Positions 1 through 11,900 of a stretch of DNA of 64,000 nucleotides are shown here, piece by piece. The stretch is from Dicaeum eximium (taxonomy: Eukaryota > Chordata > Aves > Passeriformes > Dicaeidae), in the NCBI GenBank assembly GCA_013396995.1, contig VWZP01002200.1:1087995-1151994 (forward strand), written 5' to 3'. The notes beneath the pieces are model-generated. The model was not told the origin of the DNA and did no database searches. It was given only the letters and a program-made list of their open reading frames with translations. A program made the position numbers and the translations under genes. Positions within the stretch are counted from its first letter, which is position 1. Each line of letters begins with the position of its first letter.

Positions 1-2991
1 AGGCGCTGAACCTGAGCGGGCGGGGGCTGGAGGAGCTGCCCGAGGAGGTGGGTGCCGCCCTGAGCGGGCTGCGGGTGCTCAGCCTGCGGCGCAACCGGCT
101 GGGCCGCCTGCCCGCCGCCGCCCTGCGCCACCTGGGCCGCCTGGCCGAGCTCGACCTCAGCCACAACCGGCTGCGGGGCCTGGGGGACGGCGGAGCGCTG
201 GCGGGGCTGCGGGGCCTGCGCAAGCTCAGCCTCAGCCACAACGAGCTGGGCGCCGAGGGCCCGGGTCTGCCCCCCCGCCTCGGCGAGCTGGGCTGCCTCG
301 AGGAGCTCGACCTCAGCTTCAACCGCCTGAGCCGTCTGCCCGAGGGCCTGGGCCGTCTGCGGCACCTCCGCACCCTCGACGTCGACCACAACCTACTGCC
401 CTCCTTCCCTGCCCCGCTGCTGGAGCTGGCTGCCCTGGAGGAGCTCGACTGTTCCGGCAACCGGCACCTCGGGGCCCTGCCCGAGGGCATCGCTGCCCTC
501 CGCCGCCTCAAGATCCTCTGGCTCAGCGGCACCGGGCTGGCGTCCCTGCCCGAGGGTCTCTGCCAGCTGAGTGCCCTCGAGAGCCTCATGTTGGACGGCA
601 ACCAGTTGCAGGCGCTGCCCGCTGGCTTCGGCAGACTACAGCGGCTCAAGATGCTGAACCTCTCTTCCAACCTGCTGGGGGAGTTCCCCTCTGCGATTTT
701 GGCGCTGCCCAGTCTGGAGGAGCTCTACCTGAGCCGCAACCAGCTCACCGTGCTGCCTCCTCACCTCTGTCAGCTCCACCAGCTCCGCACTCTCTGGCTG
801 GACAACAACCGCATCCGCTACTTGCCTGACTCCATCGTGCTCCTCCACAGTCTAGAGGAACTGGTCCTGCAAGGCAACCAGATCGCCATCCTGCCTGAGG
901 GCTTCGGGCAGCTTTCCCGTGTCACCCTGTGGAAGATCAAAGACAACCCCCTTATCCAGCCCCCCTATGAGGTGTGCATGAAAGGCATCCCCTACATCGC
1001 AGCTTACCAGCAGGAGCTGGCCCACTCCCAGCCTGCCCTCAAACCTCGCCTCAAACTAGTTCTCATGGGCCTAAAGAATGCAGGAAAGACCCTGCTGAGA
1101 CGGTGCCTCCTGGAGGAAAATGAACAGAGAGAGGACATGGGAAGTTTGGACGCAGGGAACACCCAGCACAGAGGGTTTCCTGGGCAACAGCAGGACACTG
1201 GGAGGCTGGCAGTTGGGTGTTGCCCCTTTCCGGAGCCTCAAGACAGCTCAACTCGGGTACCTGTCACAAAGCAGGTAGAACGTCTCCCTGTTGAGCGACA
1301 GGGTATCCCTTCTCGTGTGCCCTCTCACCGAGCAAAAGGGGACACAACATCCCCTGCACCGTCACTGCCACCCAATGCCTCCCGAGTACCACTGGGACTA
1401 GGACTGTCGGGAGGCAGTAAGGGCATCGAGGTGATGGACTGGACAGCAGATGCAGAGAGGGGCCTGACATTCATAGTGTATGAGCTGGCGGGGGACCCGA
1501 GCTATGATGTGATCCAGTCTTTCTTCCTCTCCCCTGGAGCCTTGTATGTGCTGGTGGTGAATTTGAGTGCCTACGTCCCTCAGCACTTCTACCCCTCTGT
1601 GGGCTATTTCTTACACTGGCTCAGTTCCAAGGTGCCCCATGCTGTAGTGTGCATGGTGGGAACCCATGCCGACCTCTGCGCGGAGCGGGAGTTGGAAGAG
1701 AAGTGCCTGGACATCCATCACCAGATTGCTCAGCAGGAGAAGAGGGATGCTGAGGGACTCCAGAGCTTAGTCCAGCAGGTGGATGAGGCTCTGGGACAGG
1801 ACTTTGACCTGCGCTGCTCCAGCCCGCATGCTGCCTTTTACGGGGTCTCAGACAAGAACTTGCGGCGAAAGAAAGCCCAGTTTCAGTATCTTCTCAACCA
1901 CCGCCCACAGATCCTCTCTCCAGTGCTGCCTTTCAGCTGCCAGGACCGTTGCCAGGTGCGTCGCCTGCGGGACAAGCTCCTCTCGGTGGCTGAGCACCGG
2001 GATATCTTCCCAAACCTGCACCGGGTGTTGCCCAAGTCCTGGCAAGTGCTGGAGGAGCTGCACTTCCAGCCTCAAGCTCAGCAGTTGTGGCTTAGCTGGT
2101 GGGACTCTGCCCGGCTGGGCTTGCAGGCAGGCCTGACGGAGGATCGGCTGCAGAGTGCCCTGTCCTACCTGCACGAGAGTGGAAAGCTGCTCTACTTTGA
2201 GGAGCATCTCACCTTGCGGGAGTATGTGTTCCACAACCTGCCGCGGCTCATAGACATCCTCAATGTCTTTTGCCAGCAGGATGCCACCGTGCTGCTCCAG
2301 AAACTGCTCAGCGACACCCACATTGACGAACTGAGGAGCACTCAGCTCCATCATTACGTGGAGGGCTTCTTGCTGCACGGTCTCCTCCCTGCCCATGTTA
2401 TCCGTCTCCTTCTTAAGCCCCACGTCCAGAGTCGGGAGGATCTGCAGCTCATTCTGGAGCTGCTGGAGAAGATGGGGCTATGTTACTGTGTCAACAAACC
2501 CAAATGCAAGCCCTTAAATGGGGCGGCTGCTTGGTACAAGTTTCCCTGCTACGTGAAAAACGAGGTGCCCCATGCAGAGGCGTGGATCAACGGCACCAAT
2601 CTGAGCGGCCAGTCCTTCGTGGTCGAGCAGCTGCAGATTGAATATAGCTTTCCATTCATTTTCCCACCCGGCTTGTTTGCACGCTACAGTGTCCAGATTA
2701 ACAGGCACGTGGTTCAGCGGTCAGATGGCAAATACCAGATTTATGCCTACCGGGGAAAGGTGCCTGTGGTGGTGAGTTACCGGCCTGCCAGGGGGGCTCT
2801 GCAGCCAGACACTCTGTCTATCGCTAGTCATGCATCCCTACCAAATATCTGGACAGCTTGGCAAGCTATTACGCCTTTAGTGGAAGAACTGAATGTCCTG
2901 CTCCAGGAATGGCCGGGCCTGTACTACACTGTGCATGTCCTCTGTTCAAAGTGCCTTAAAAGAGGGTCACCCAACCCACACACTTTTCCAG
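1..2991 (+). CDS. MFHAS1: MFHAS1 coding exon 1 (LRR, Roc and COR regions; 5' end outside window)
   Basis: The frame is open from base 3 (A-L-N-L-S-G-R-G-L), so the GTG at 48 is not a start. Counting the codon at base 3 as residue 1, about 12-13 leucine-rich repeats of roughly 23 residues run to residue ~325, with conserved L-x-x-L-x-L-x-x-N cores. The P-loop GLKNAGKT is at 1068-1091 (residues 356-363), a G3-like ELAG at 1482-1493 and a G4-like THAD at 1662-1673. A COR-like region follows, with segments such as [18 protein letters not shown] and [12 protein letters not shown]. About 100 residues (roughly 1116-1418), rich in Pro, Ser, Arg and Gln, separate the P-loop from the KGIEV strand and look like an insertion. 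The exon ends ...TTTCCAG before GTAAGG at 2992. Reading on past 2991 gives only intron ending in a poly-T stretch. Base composition is strongly GC-rich at the 5' end and falls along the exon. Confidence 0.95.
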
Positions 2992-5900
2992 GTAAGGCAC
3001 AGCCCAGCTTGCCTTTCATCTCTTCTGAAGCTTTGCCACTTCTAGAAAGGTGTCTTATGAGGTCAGCCCTAGCTCTGTTTCTTTTTTTCTTTTTTTTTTT
3101 TGTTTTTCTTTTTTCTCTTGTTCTCTGCTCTAACTCCCTTCCCTGGTGGTTTGAGTCATAAGAGAAAATATTAGGGTAGCTCCAAGGAGACAGGCTTAAA
3201 ATAACCCCATCCTGAGAGGAGGGGGGCATTACATCCCCTTTTGTCTGCGCCTTTTCTCTGTGCTTTTTGGGTTTTGGCCCTGAGGGTTGGCGGTGCCATT
3301 GTTGAAAAGTCTCTGACCTGTCCTCCTTGTTTTGATTCCTTTGAATGGGACTGTGCTGTTGGGTTTTTTTTTTCCCCCTAGTTCCTTTTACCCTGCAGCT
3401 CCCACTTCCTTGTAGCTATATGTAAACACGAATAGAGATGCCTGAAACATTGCAGGTGTCCCCCATTCAAACCCTCCACCCCCAAAACCTGGCCTATGCT
3501 GCAGTCTCTCTGAATGCAGGAAAGCTCCTCCTGGTAGACAATGGGTGTGTTGGTCTCCATAGCCCTGTGTAAAAAGAGCTTTCTCTGAGCCCTGTCTCTA
3601 GCGGGAAGCATTCCTCACTGAAGAGAGAAGGATACTCCATCTTCTTTGTTTGTGTCTCACCTAGAAGTGATTCCCAAACTGTGCCTTTTGGAGCTGTTCT
3701 CGAGCGCATTTTATTTTCCTTCCTCAAACGAAAAAAGCGTAACCTCTCTCCTCTGGAACGTGACTGGTCATGGTGCTTTTTAAAGCTGTCACTAAAAGCT
3801 TTAAGTTGTGATTTTTATTGGTGATGTTTTCCAGCAGCATCTGTTTTACTTTGTGTGTGCAGGTACCGCTTCCTAACTAGTGTCCTCCCTGCTCTGCTTG
3901 GGTTTGCTCTGCGGCTTGCAGGGTGCCATGGGAAAGGTGCTTTGATGTGTAAATCTGCATGAAATCAAAACACACTCTGGACTGTGAGCAATGCTCCAGA
4001 AATATGCATTTTAACCATGCTGGAGGTGTGTTGGAACATTATTAAGAGGTAGTCTGAAATTGTGCAGGGAACTGTAGCATGATTTGACTTAGAGCAAGCA
4101 GTGGTGCTGAATTTGTTCATAAGCAAATGTGGAGATGCAATTTGCTCCTCAGCCTGAGTCCTGGCTCCATCAGCTGTATCTCCCTCCAGCTGCTCACTTA
4201 TGTAAGAGCTGTTGGACTGGGGGGGTGAACCCATGCTGTGAGACATGCTGGGTGATACCTTGCTGCTGACATGGTGCATAGGGCAATGTGATCTGCTTTC
4301 TAAAAAAAAAGGCCTCTGGAAATTAAAAAAATCAAACCTTCCACAGAACTCCCGAAAAAAAACCCAAGAACCCTCCCCAAAAACCTGCCAAAATTAGTCA
4401 AGACAGCAGACAGGGAGCTGCAGTGTGATGAGCACCTATTGAAGATTTAGCTTATGAATTCCAGTCTCCAGTCATGCATCTCCTTTATTTCTTTTTAACT
4501 GGTGAATGCGTTGTGGCTGTCCCTTTTCTTCCTGTGAGTAGATGATGCTTTAAAAGGGAAATTTGAAGAGGAGCCAGACTCTCTGCAGGCAGTTGTTGTT
4601 GCTGACCCCAGTGATGGTCAGAGCAGGTTCAGAAGCATGAGAGGGGCATTGAAGGGCCTTTTTCTTTGGACTTGGCTGTGCCATGTATGTTTCCTTAGAG
4701 GTGGGAAAGTATTTCTCTTGCCTGGGAGCCAAGCCAGGTGTGCTGGGAAGGGAAGGCACAGGTAAGCAGTGTGCTGAGCACTGGAGGAGGTGTGTGCCAG
4801 GTCTCCCAGTGACACCTGGGTGATGCTGCCTGTGGAAAGGGGGTTGCAGCATTTTTGAGGCGCTCCAGCAGGGAATTCAGGCCTTGCTACCAGAGGCACA
4901 GAATAGCATCCCAGGTGTGACCCTGCCTTGGGACAGGGAATGATTCTTAAACATGGGTACTGTGTGACTCTAGCTAGGAGAACAGCAGACAAACATGTTT
5001 AAAATGCAAGGCTAATCTGTGGAAATGCTGAAGAGTGATTAAATTAATTTATTGAGAAACCTGCTTGTTGTCATGGTCGATGCTTAAATCTAGCCCAGGT
5101 TTGATCTGGACTACATGAAAAATGTGAACTGTGATTTGACTTGGGAGGCCTGTATGTCTGCATTTAATCTAAAATATTTTTTGCTGTGTATCTACTCTAG
5201 GAATAAAAGACTGTTTAGGAGCCCCTAAATGGCAATCATGAGGCACAAGACTTTTTTTTCCTCCCGATTTTGTTGATCAGGAGGCGTGCATGTTTAAGTC
5301 ATGCTGCCAAGCTTGCTGTCATGCAAGTGAATCATGATTGGTGTCATTTTTGACAAGGTGTAGGAAAGAGAGGGGTCTAATGTTACAAAAATATGTAGTG
5401 AGGGAGATGTCTGTGTTTCTTTCCAAGCTCTTTCAGTGGAAATCCCTGGCAATTACAGTGTTCCTAATACTTAAATAGGTCTGTGGGCTTTTTAGGACTG
5501 CACTGGCGAAGTGCTTTGCAGCCAGTTGACCTTAATAAGGGAAATATTTCTGTGTAGACACTGCCAAATCTGTGCTCAGAAATGGAAGTGCAGTCTGGCT
5601 CTCTGTGTGGTTGTGCAATCTGTGTCGTCATTCATGAAACTGATGGTGCATTCTTTGGTCATCCAAAATTTTTATTAGAATCCCCTTCAAAAAGGGAGTT
5701 CACGAGTTGAGGATTAATCTTTGTTTTTCCTCCCCTTTCCTCTCTGGCTTGCACACTATAGCTTCCATTGATAATACACACAGAAATACTCTAGGAATGG
5801 GGCTACTGTGTGTAGAAATGGTAAATAAAAATTGGGATTCTGGATTCAGTTTTCAGAGGGTTTATTGCAAGGAGTGAATGAAAGTGATATAAAAATGTCT

Positions 5901-8900
5901 TTTGGGGTCCTTTTAAGGAAGTTATTGTATTTGAAACAGTTTTGTAGCTGCATGAAATAGTAACTGAATTGGCATCTGAGCTGGAATCTCAGTGTGCTGT
6001 GGGACTGCAGTCATCCACTTGGCTGATAACAACTCAGGGTGTTAAATTGTTTTTTTTTCTTTTACATTTGCACGATATATAAATGTGTCTCTACCAGGCT
6101 AAGAAAGTCATATCTCTTCGAGTGACCAGCAGGAATGGTTCAGCTCTCCAAGACAATAAGACCTCAGTTGGATCATCACAGGCATTATGAAATGCTCTCA
6201 TTTGTATGTGATGATTTGTATGTGATGTTCTTTTAGCCCATGGACTGAAGAGCTTTTAGTTTATTCATGTCTTGTAAGCTATTAAGTGACTTGGGATTGG
6301 GGGGGTGGAGGTGGTTTGCCATCTGTCTGATAGTAGACACGTGTGCTTTGTTTGGACAAATGTGACTGGATTTTCCAAGCTTGCATTCATATGCACCTGC
6401 TAACTGCCCTGCTGCTGTTTCCCCTTGCCCTGTGCTAGGCTGGGTCTGGGTCACCCAACTGTCTTTTGTACAAGGTGTCCTGATGTCCTGTGCATCATTC
6501 TTCTGGTGTTTGGGCTGGGAGGGATTATGTTTGACTAGTGATTTTCCTTTATTCCTGCCTTGTGAAGGGGCTGTAGGAGTGTAGACATAAGAAGGCCAGG
6601 GTGTGTGTCCATCGCAGAAGACAGACAAAATGCTGTCATGAGTAAGGTGAGGTGACGTGGGCTTTCACAGAGTAAAACATGACAGCAAATAGAAAGCCAT
6701 GGGCAAAGATACTGTGTGAGCCTAGCAGCCCCTGTCCAGAAGGATGCTCCAGAGCTATTGGTGAGATTTGAAAGGTTCTGGAGGAGCAGCAAGAGGTCTC
6801 TTGTGGAGAGAAAGTGCACATCTGCCACTTGGCTTGCTATCCCCTTCTTGAGGTATCAGAGCAGGGAGGAGATCACAAGCCTCTACTCTGCCTGTCTCCC
6901 ACATTGAGGGTAAGCAGAAGCAGGGATTACACTGCCAGTCACCTTAAGGGGTACAGATGGAGGTATCATAGTGTAATTCCCCTGTGAGTCTCTCTGTCAT
7001 GGCTAGAGCAGGGCTAACTAGGCCACCTTATGCACATGATTCAAAGTGAACCATGCTCACCAGCCCTGTGTGGAGTCAAAAGCTATCATGACCTCCCTTG
7101 GTGGCTGGGATGGAGTCAGGAGACACAGAGGTAGAAAATCCTGTGGTGTGTCATGCTGTCGAGTCACCTCATGCAAGGTGAGGCGAGAGCAGGTGAGACT
7201 GGTTTTGTCAGAAGGGCTCAGAAGTTGCTTCAAAGTCTGAGCTGCTACTCGGTTAAAGGCTCATGTCAGGTATCTAATTCCACTTTGTAGTCATGCTTTA
7301 AGTAGCTGGGGTTCTTTTCGTAGACAATTGCAGTAGAGCAACACCTGCTTGTTACAGAGCCTGATGCTAACATTAGGCAGCCTTCTATTTTCCCCATTTG
7401 CAGGTGGAGTCCTTTTTGCTTGACTTTCAAAGTAGATGCTATAGGTGTTTTGGGGCTGTTGTCACACTATCCTGCAGGCTGTGGCTTCAGTGGAGTACTC
7501 AGCAGAGTACTAATTGGAGACAGTGGGACAAGACTTCAGCACCATGTGGGCTTTGGATGGGGATGATCTGGGTGGCAGGATGAAGCTGAACAGGGCCCTG
7601 TGGTTCAAGAGAAGAAGAGCAGAAGAAGAAGAGCATAGATTGCTGGACTTGGGGGAAGCTCCTGTCATTCTGTGGCTCTAGCATGGATAATTAAGTTTAC
7701 TGACTAGAGCTGATTTCTGTGCTGTTGAAGTGACAACCTTGACTGGTGTGACTTGCTGTAGGTAACAGTGTAGAAATACAGCAGTAGCCGATGTGCCACC
7801 ACAGATTTTTAGAGATTTCCTTCATATTAACCTTGTTTTGCAAGGTCAGTGTTTGAAGTCCTCTTGTTTGGTGGATGTGGCATCCTCTAATTTAAACATG
7901 TTGAAAGGGACAACAAATATTTCTGTGGTCTTGGAGGAAGCTGAGAAATTGCCAGAGGAAGAATGTGGTATGCAGAGTGGGTGGCTGCCATGAGACTGTC
8001 CCTGGTGGGGTACTGATGTGGGAATCAGTCTTTGGAGAGAACTGAAATATTCAGTGCAGACCTGGGCTCGAACCTGACAGTCTGGCTTGTGAGGATGCAG
8101 GAATTGGAGGGAATGTGGGTGCCAGAAGAAAGGCTGAGGTTTTTGAATTGCCTTCTTAAAGCTGTCCTGGAGTGTCTGGTTACCTCATATTGTGTGTGTT
8201 TGGGGGCTTTCATTTTTAAGCTATTAATATAGAACTTGCTAAAATTACTTGAAATTAGAATGGCAGCATGCACACTTAACACTGCTTGAAGAAATCCTCT
8301 TCCTTACACAAGAAGTTCTATGCATTTCTGATAAAAGGAAGCTTTCCTGCTATGTCACCTCTGGTACAGGGAAGCTCTTCTGGTTTGTCCCTTAACAACT
8401 TGTCTTGCCCTGACCTGTTCCCCATGGGGGTCATCTCTGGGCATTGAGCCTCTGGACTTTGAGCTGCCACCACTGAACCAGGGAGATGCTAGATTTGGTT
8501 GAGTGGATTTTTTAGTTTGGTTAGTGAAGCAAAGCAGAGTTCTTGGCCTTCAGTGCATTACTTTTCTTTTTGGTTTGTGTTTTTTATTACGGTTGCTGAA
8601 ATTTGTCTCTGCAGGAAATGACCTATAAAAGAGTTGCTAGGTACCAAATGATTCTTTGTTTCATTGTGTGAGATCTGTTTAAAAGCTATGACTGTGAGGG
8701 TGAGGTAAGCTGTTGATGGAGGTTTTCCCCTCTCTGGAGTCAGTTGATTATGTGAGGACTGATTTGTGTGTTGCTTCAGCATGCTGTGGACACAGGTGTC
8801 ATGAAAAGTGCTTTACATTGTCTTGTGTGCTCACACATCTGGTGATATGATACCTGCTTCTACAAACACTGAAGTGGGAAAAGTTTTGCCATCTAAGTTT

Positions 8901-11900
8901 AGCTGAGATTAGCACATGAATGATCCACATGCAGGTGTAATACAGGGGCCTACTCCTTATGCATCTCAGGAGAGGATGGTGGAAAATCACCAACAGTGCT
9001 GAATCATTGTTGTCATTTGGGGATGTGAACATGTTACTTGACATTGGGATAGAGATGTAAAAAACAGTATCAGTTTAAAACCAAAACAATCTGGTAGGTA
9101 ATTCTCCTGATCTCCAACTAATGCAGTTGGGTTACAGGAGTCTCAGCCTGCTTCCATGGAGTGTTCTATGGCAGTCTTGCCGACATCAGGCAAGTTTCTG
9201 GTGATTCTGGTGACCACAGTGTGCAGGAGCTGTCTTATACAGAGGATGAGGAGGCCGTGATGTTTTTAGAACCTGTTGCATGATGAAGTTTACAGTCTTG
9301 GATGGCAAGGTCACCTGTGTTAATGCGGCCTTTGTTCCAGCTTGACCAGCTGGGAGAGTTTTGTCCTCTAGCAATTTCTTTGTGGGGAACCAGATGTAAG
9401 AACTGAGATGGGAGAGTGCGAGACCTGTGAAAAAAAATGGCTGGTGGCTTTGTTAGAAATTTAATTTGGGATGTTCGGATGGACTGAACATCCCCACCTA
9501 GGAGGGCTAATGGTTCTGCCTCAGGAGGCTGCTGGAGGCTGAAGACATATTGTACTTGTGGTATTTTCCTGGCTAAAGCTTGGTGGTAACACTGATTGGA
9601 TTGCCAACATGGTCAGTGGTACTGTGGTTTCAGACTTACGCAGGTTCTGTGGTTAGGGGTGACTTGTCTGTGGCCAGTGGATGGAGGCTGTGCTCAGCTG
9701 GAGTGCTGCTGTGGCTGCTGGAGTGCTTGCCTGCTGGAGTTGGTTGTGGTTTAAAGCAAGACCTTAATTTCAGATTTGCTTTTTTGTTTTCCCAGTGGTC
9801 ATTTTCAAGAGCTCTGAGTTTTACCCGAAGGTGTACTGAGTACACTCCTTACTGGTTTTAGCTGTGAATTCCTGTAAGATGACGGAGAAAATGAACTAGG
9901 ACCTATGGACTTTACAAGGTAGCATTAATTTTGATTTGGCAGTTAAGCAGGGCAAGCTCTGCATGAACCAAACAACAGCTTTGAGATGAGCAAGGTGCTT
10001 CAGTTGGGAAGGCCATTAAACTGAGCACTTTGTGAGATCAGACTAAACTGAACTCTGAAGGCAAGTAACCTTCAGCACAAAGTAAAGTTCTGTCTCAAAT
10101 CCTGTTCAGACCTGCCTTGTATTGCCAAGTGCTGACTTGGATTTGGTGCTTGAACACTCCAGGAAGCAGCTGTATTGTTGTTGATCTATGATACATTGAA
10201 TTGTGCTGATAAGGTGATGGGAGGCTTCTGCTGGGCTTTTATTGGGAGGAGTTTGCAAGCTTGTCCAAGTGCATTTCTGCAAGACACTTTATGAAAGCAA
10301 TAGGGTGATGTTTGCCAAGAGTCCAATCTAGAGAAGCATTTTTATTTATGTTATCTAAGGGAACCTACAGTGTTCTGGGAAAGCTCCTTCCTCCTTCGTT
10401 CACGGTACCCATCACTTTTCTGTAGAGTTTTCAGTCTCTTCCTGTTACAATGTGTCTGGAACAAAGCAAAGGTACAACAGTGGTAGGACAGGGATTTATG
10501 TGCCCTATGCCCACAAATGACTGGTGATAAAATTAATATTGTAGGCTTTTGTCCTAACAGAATACAAGATTATGGCTTCACTCAAGATTTTTTTCTTGAA
10601 TGATGTGTACATAGCAACTTTCCAGTCTGTGTGCTGAATTCCTCTTGGAGCATGTTCTTTACATTTTTAGCAGGTGTTTTTCTCTCCAGCAATACCCAGT
10701 GAGCAATGGTATCTGATAAGGGACAGATCCTGCCATACAGCAGGGTAGGGCTGTTTATGCACTTCCTGAAAAATTAATTGTGAAAATGGTGCTGTGGAAG
10801 ATGGTTTGCACAGCATCAAAATCTGCAGGGTTTGGTTTGAGACAGAGGTGCTTGACCTAATTTGCTTCCAATGCATCTAGTGGTTTCTGCCCCATGAAAC
10901 CACACAGTGGAAAAATATTGAAGGTGTACAGTGATTTGGCCTTGCTTGACTTTGAGAGACATGTGCAGTGCATTTGGTTTTCTGTATCAGTGCAAGGTTG
11001 GCAGCAGAAGACTGCTAGAAGGGCTGATTTGTCCCAAGGCTATCCCAAAACAAGTGTTCCCACATTTAGGAAGACACCCCGCTCCCACCCCTTGCTATAT
11101 GGGTGACATACAGAGGGAGAGCTTCTTGCAGCAGAAGAAAAAGGCATCTTTATCATGCTCTTTCTGAAAGTTTATGATGGACAGAGCAGACCTGCACAGT
11201 CGTCCTGCAGTACAGACCATGAGTCTGCATGGTGCAGCAGCCCCCTGCTGCATCTCTAGCTGTTGCTGTGGAACTCTGTTGCTGGCCATTTAGTACCTCT
11301 CTCCACTCCCTGTGGCCTCTTTGCTAAAAGCAGCAGTCAGGTATGGATGGCAAGCAGTTTTTCTCTGAACAGATAGTGTTAGAAAGCAAGAACTTAGCAA
11401 TGTGCAGAGTTGAAATGCAGAGCCTGTACAGTGTGGAGGATGGAGAAGCAGGCACCTCTGTCTGAGGCTGGCTGCCTGCCATCAGTCTTGTACTCTAAAT
11501 ATTCCTGTTGCCCATGTCCGAACAGTTGCATTTTAATCTCTCATTAAAATTCTCAGATAAATTGAGATCAGTAAAGAATGAAGTACCAAAACATGGGGTA
11601 ATGGCTGGTGATAAAGATCCATTCTGAGAAGCAGCGACCTCATACTGACCTTCCTGACACTAGAATTTTTATCTTTCCACCCTCTCTATATATTTGTCTA
11701 ACTCACCAGTCTGTAAACATGTTGTCTTTTACTACATTATGGGGAAAATAGCGTGATTGTCTGTCAAATTGCTGATCTTTGCACTTTTCAGGATTACATC
11801 CTCCATGTATAGTAATATGCAGCTGTATTTATTGTGATGTGTGATAGAGAATAGTTCAAGTTGTTTATGTAGAATTCTTTTCTTTTTCCCCAAAAAGAGC

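Noticed and set aside
1848..2423. 191-codon open frame on the minus strand
   Set aside because: It is the antisense of the conserved MFHAS1 coding exon and is explained by that exon's codon composition.
2992..3161. Extension of the MFHAS1 reading frame past 2991
   Set aside because: A consensus donor GTAAGG lies at 2992, exon 2 continues the known protein exactly, and the extension encodes a Phe run from a poly-T tract.
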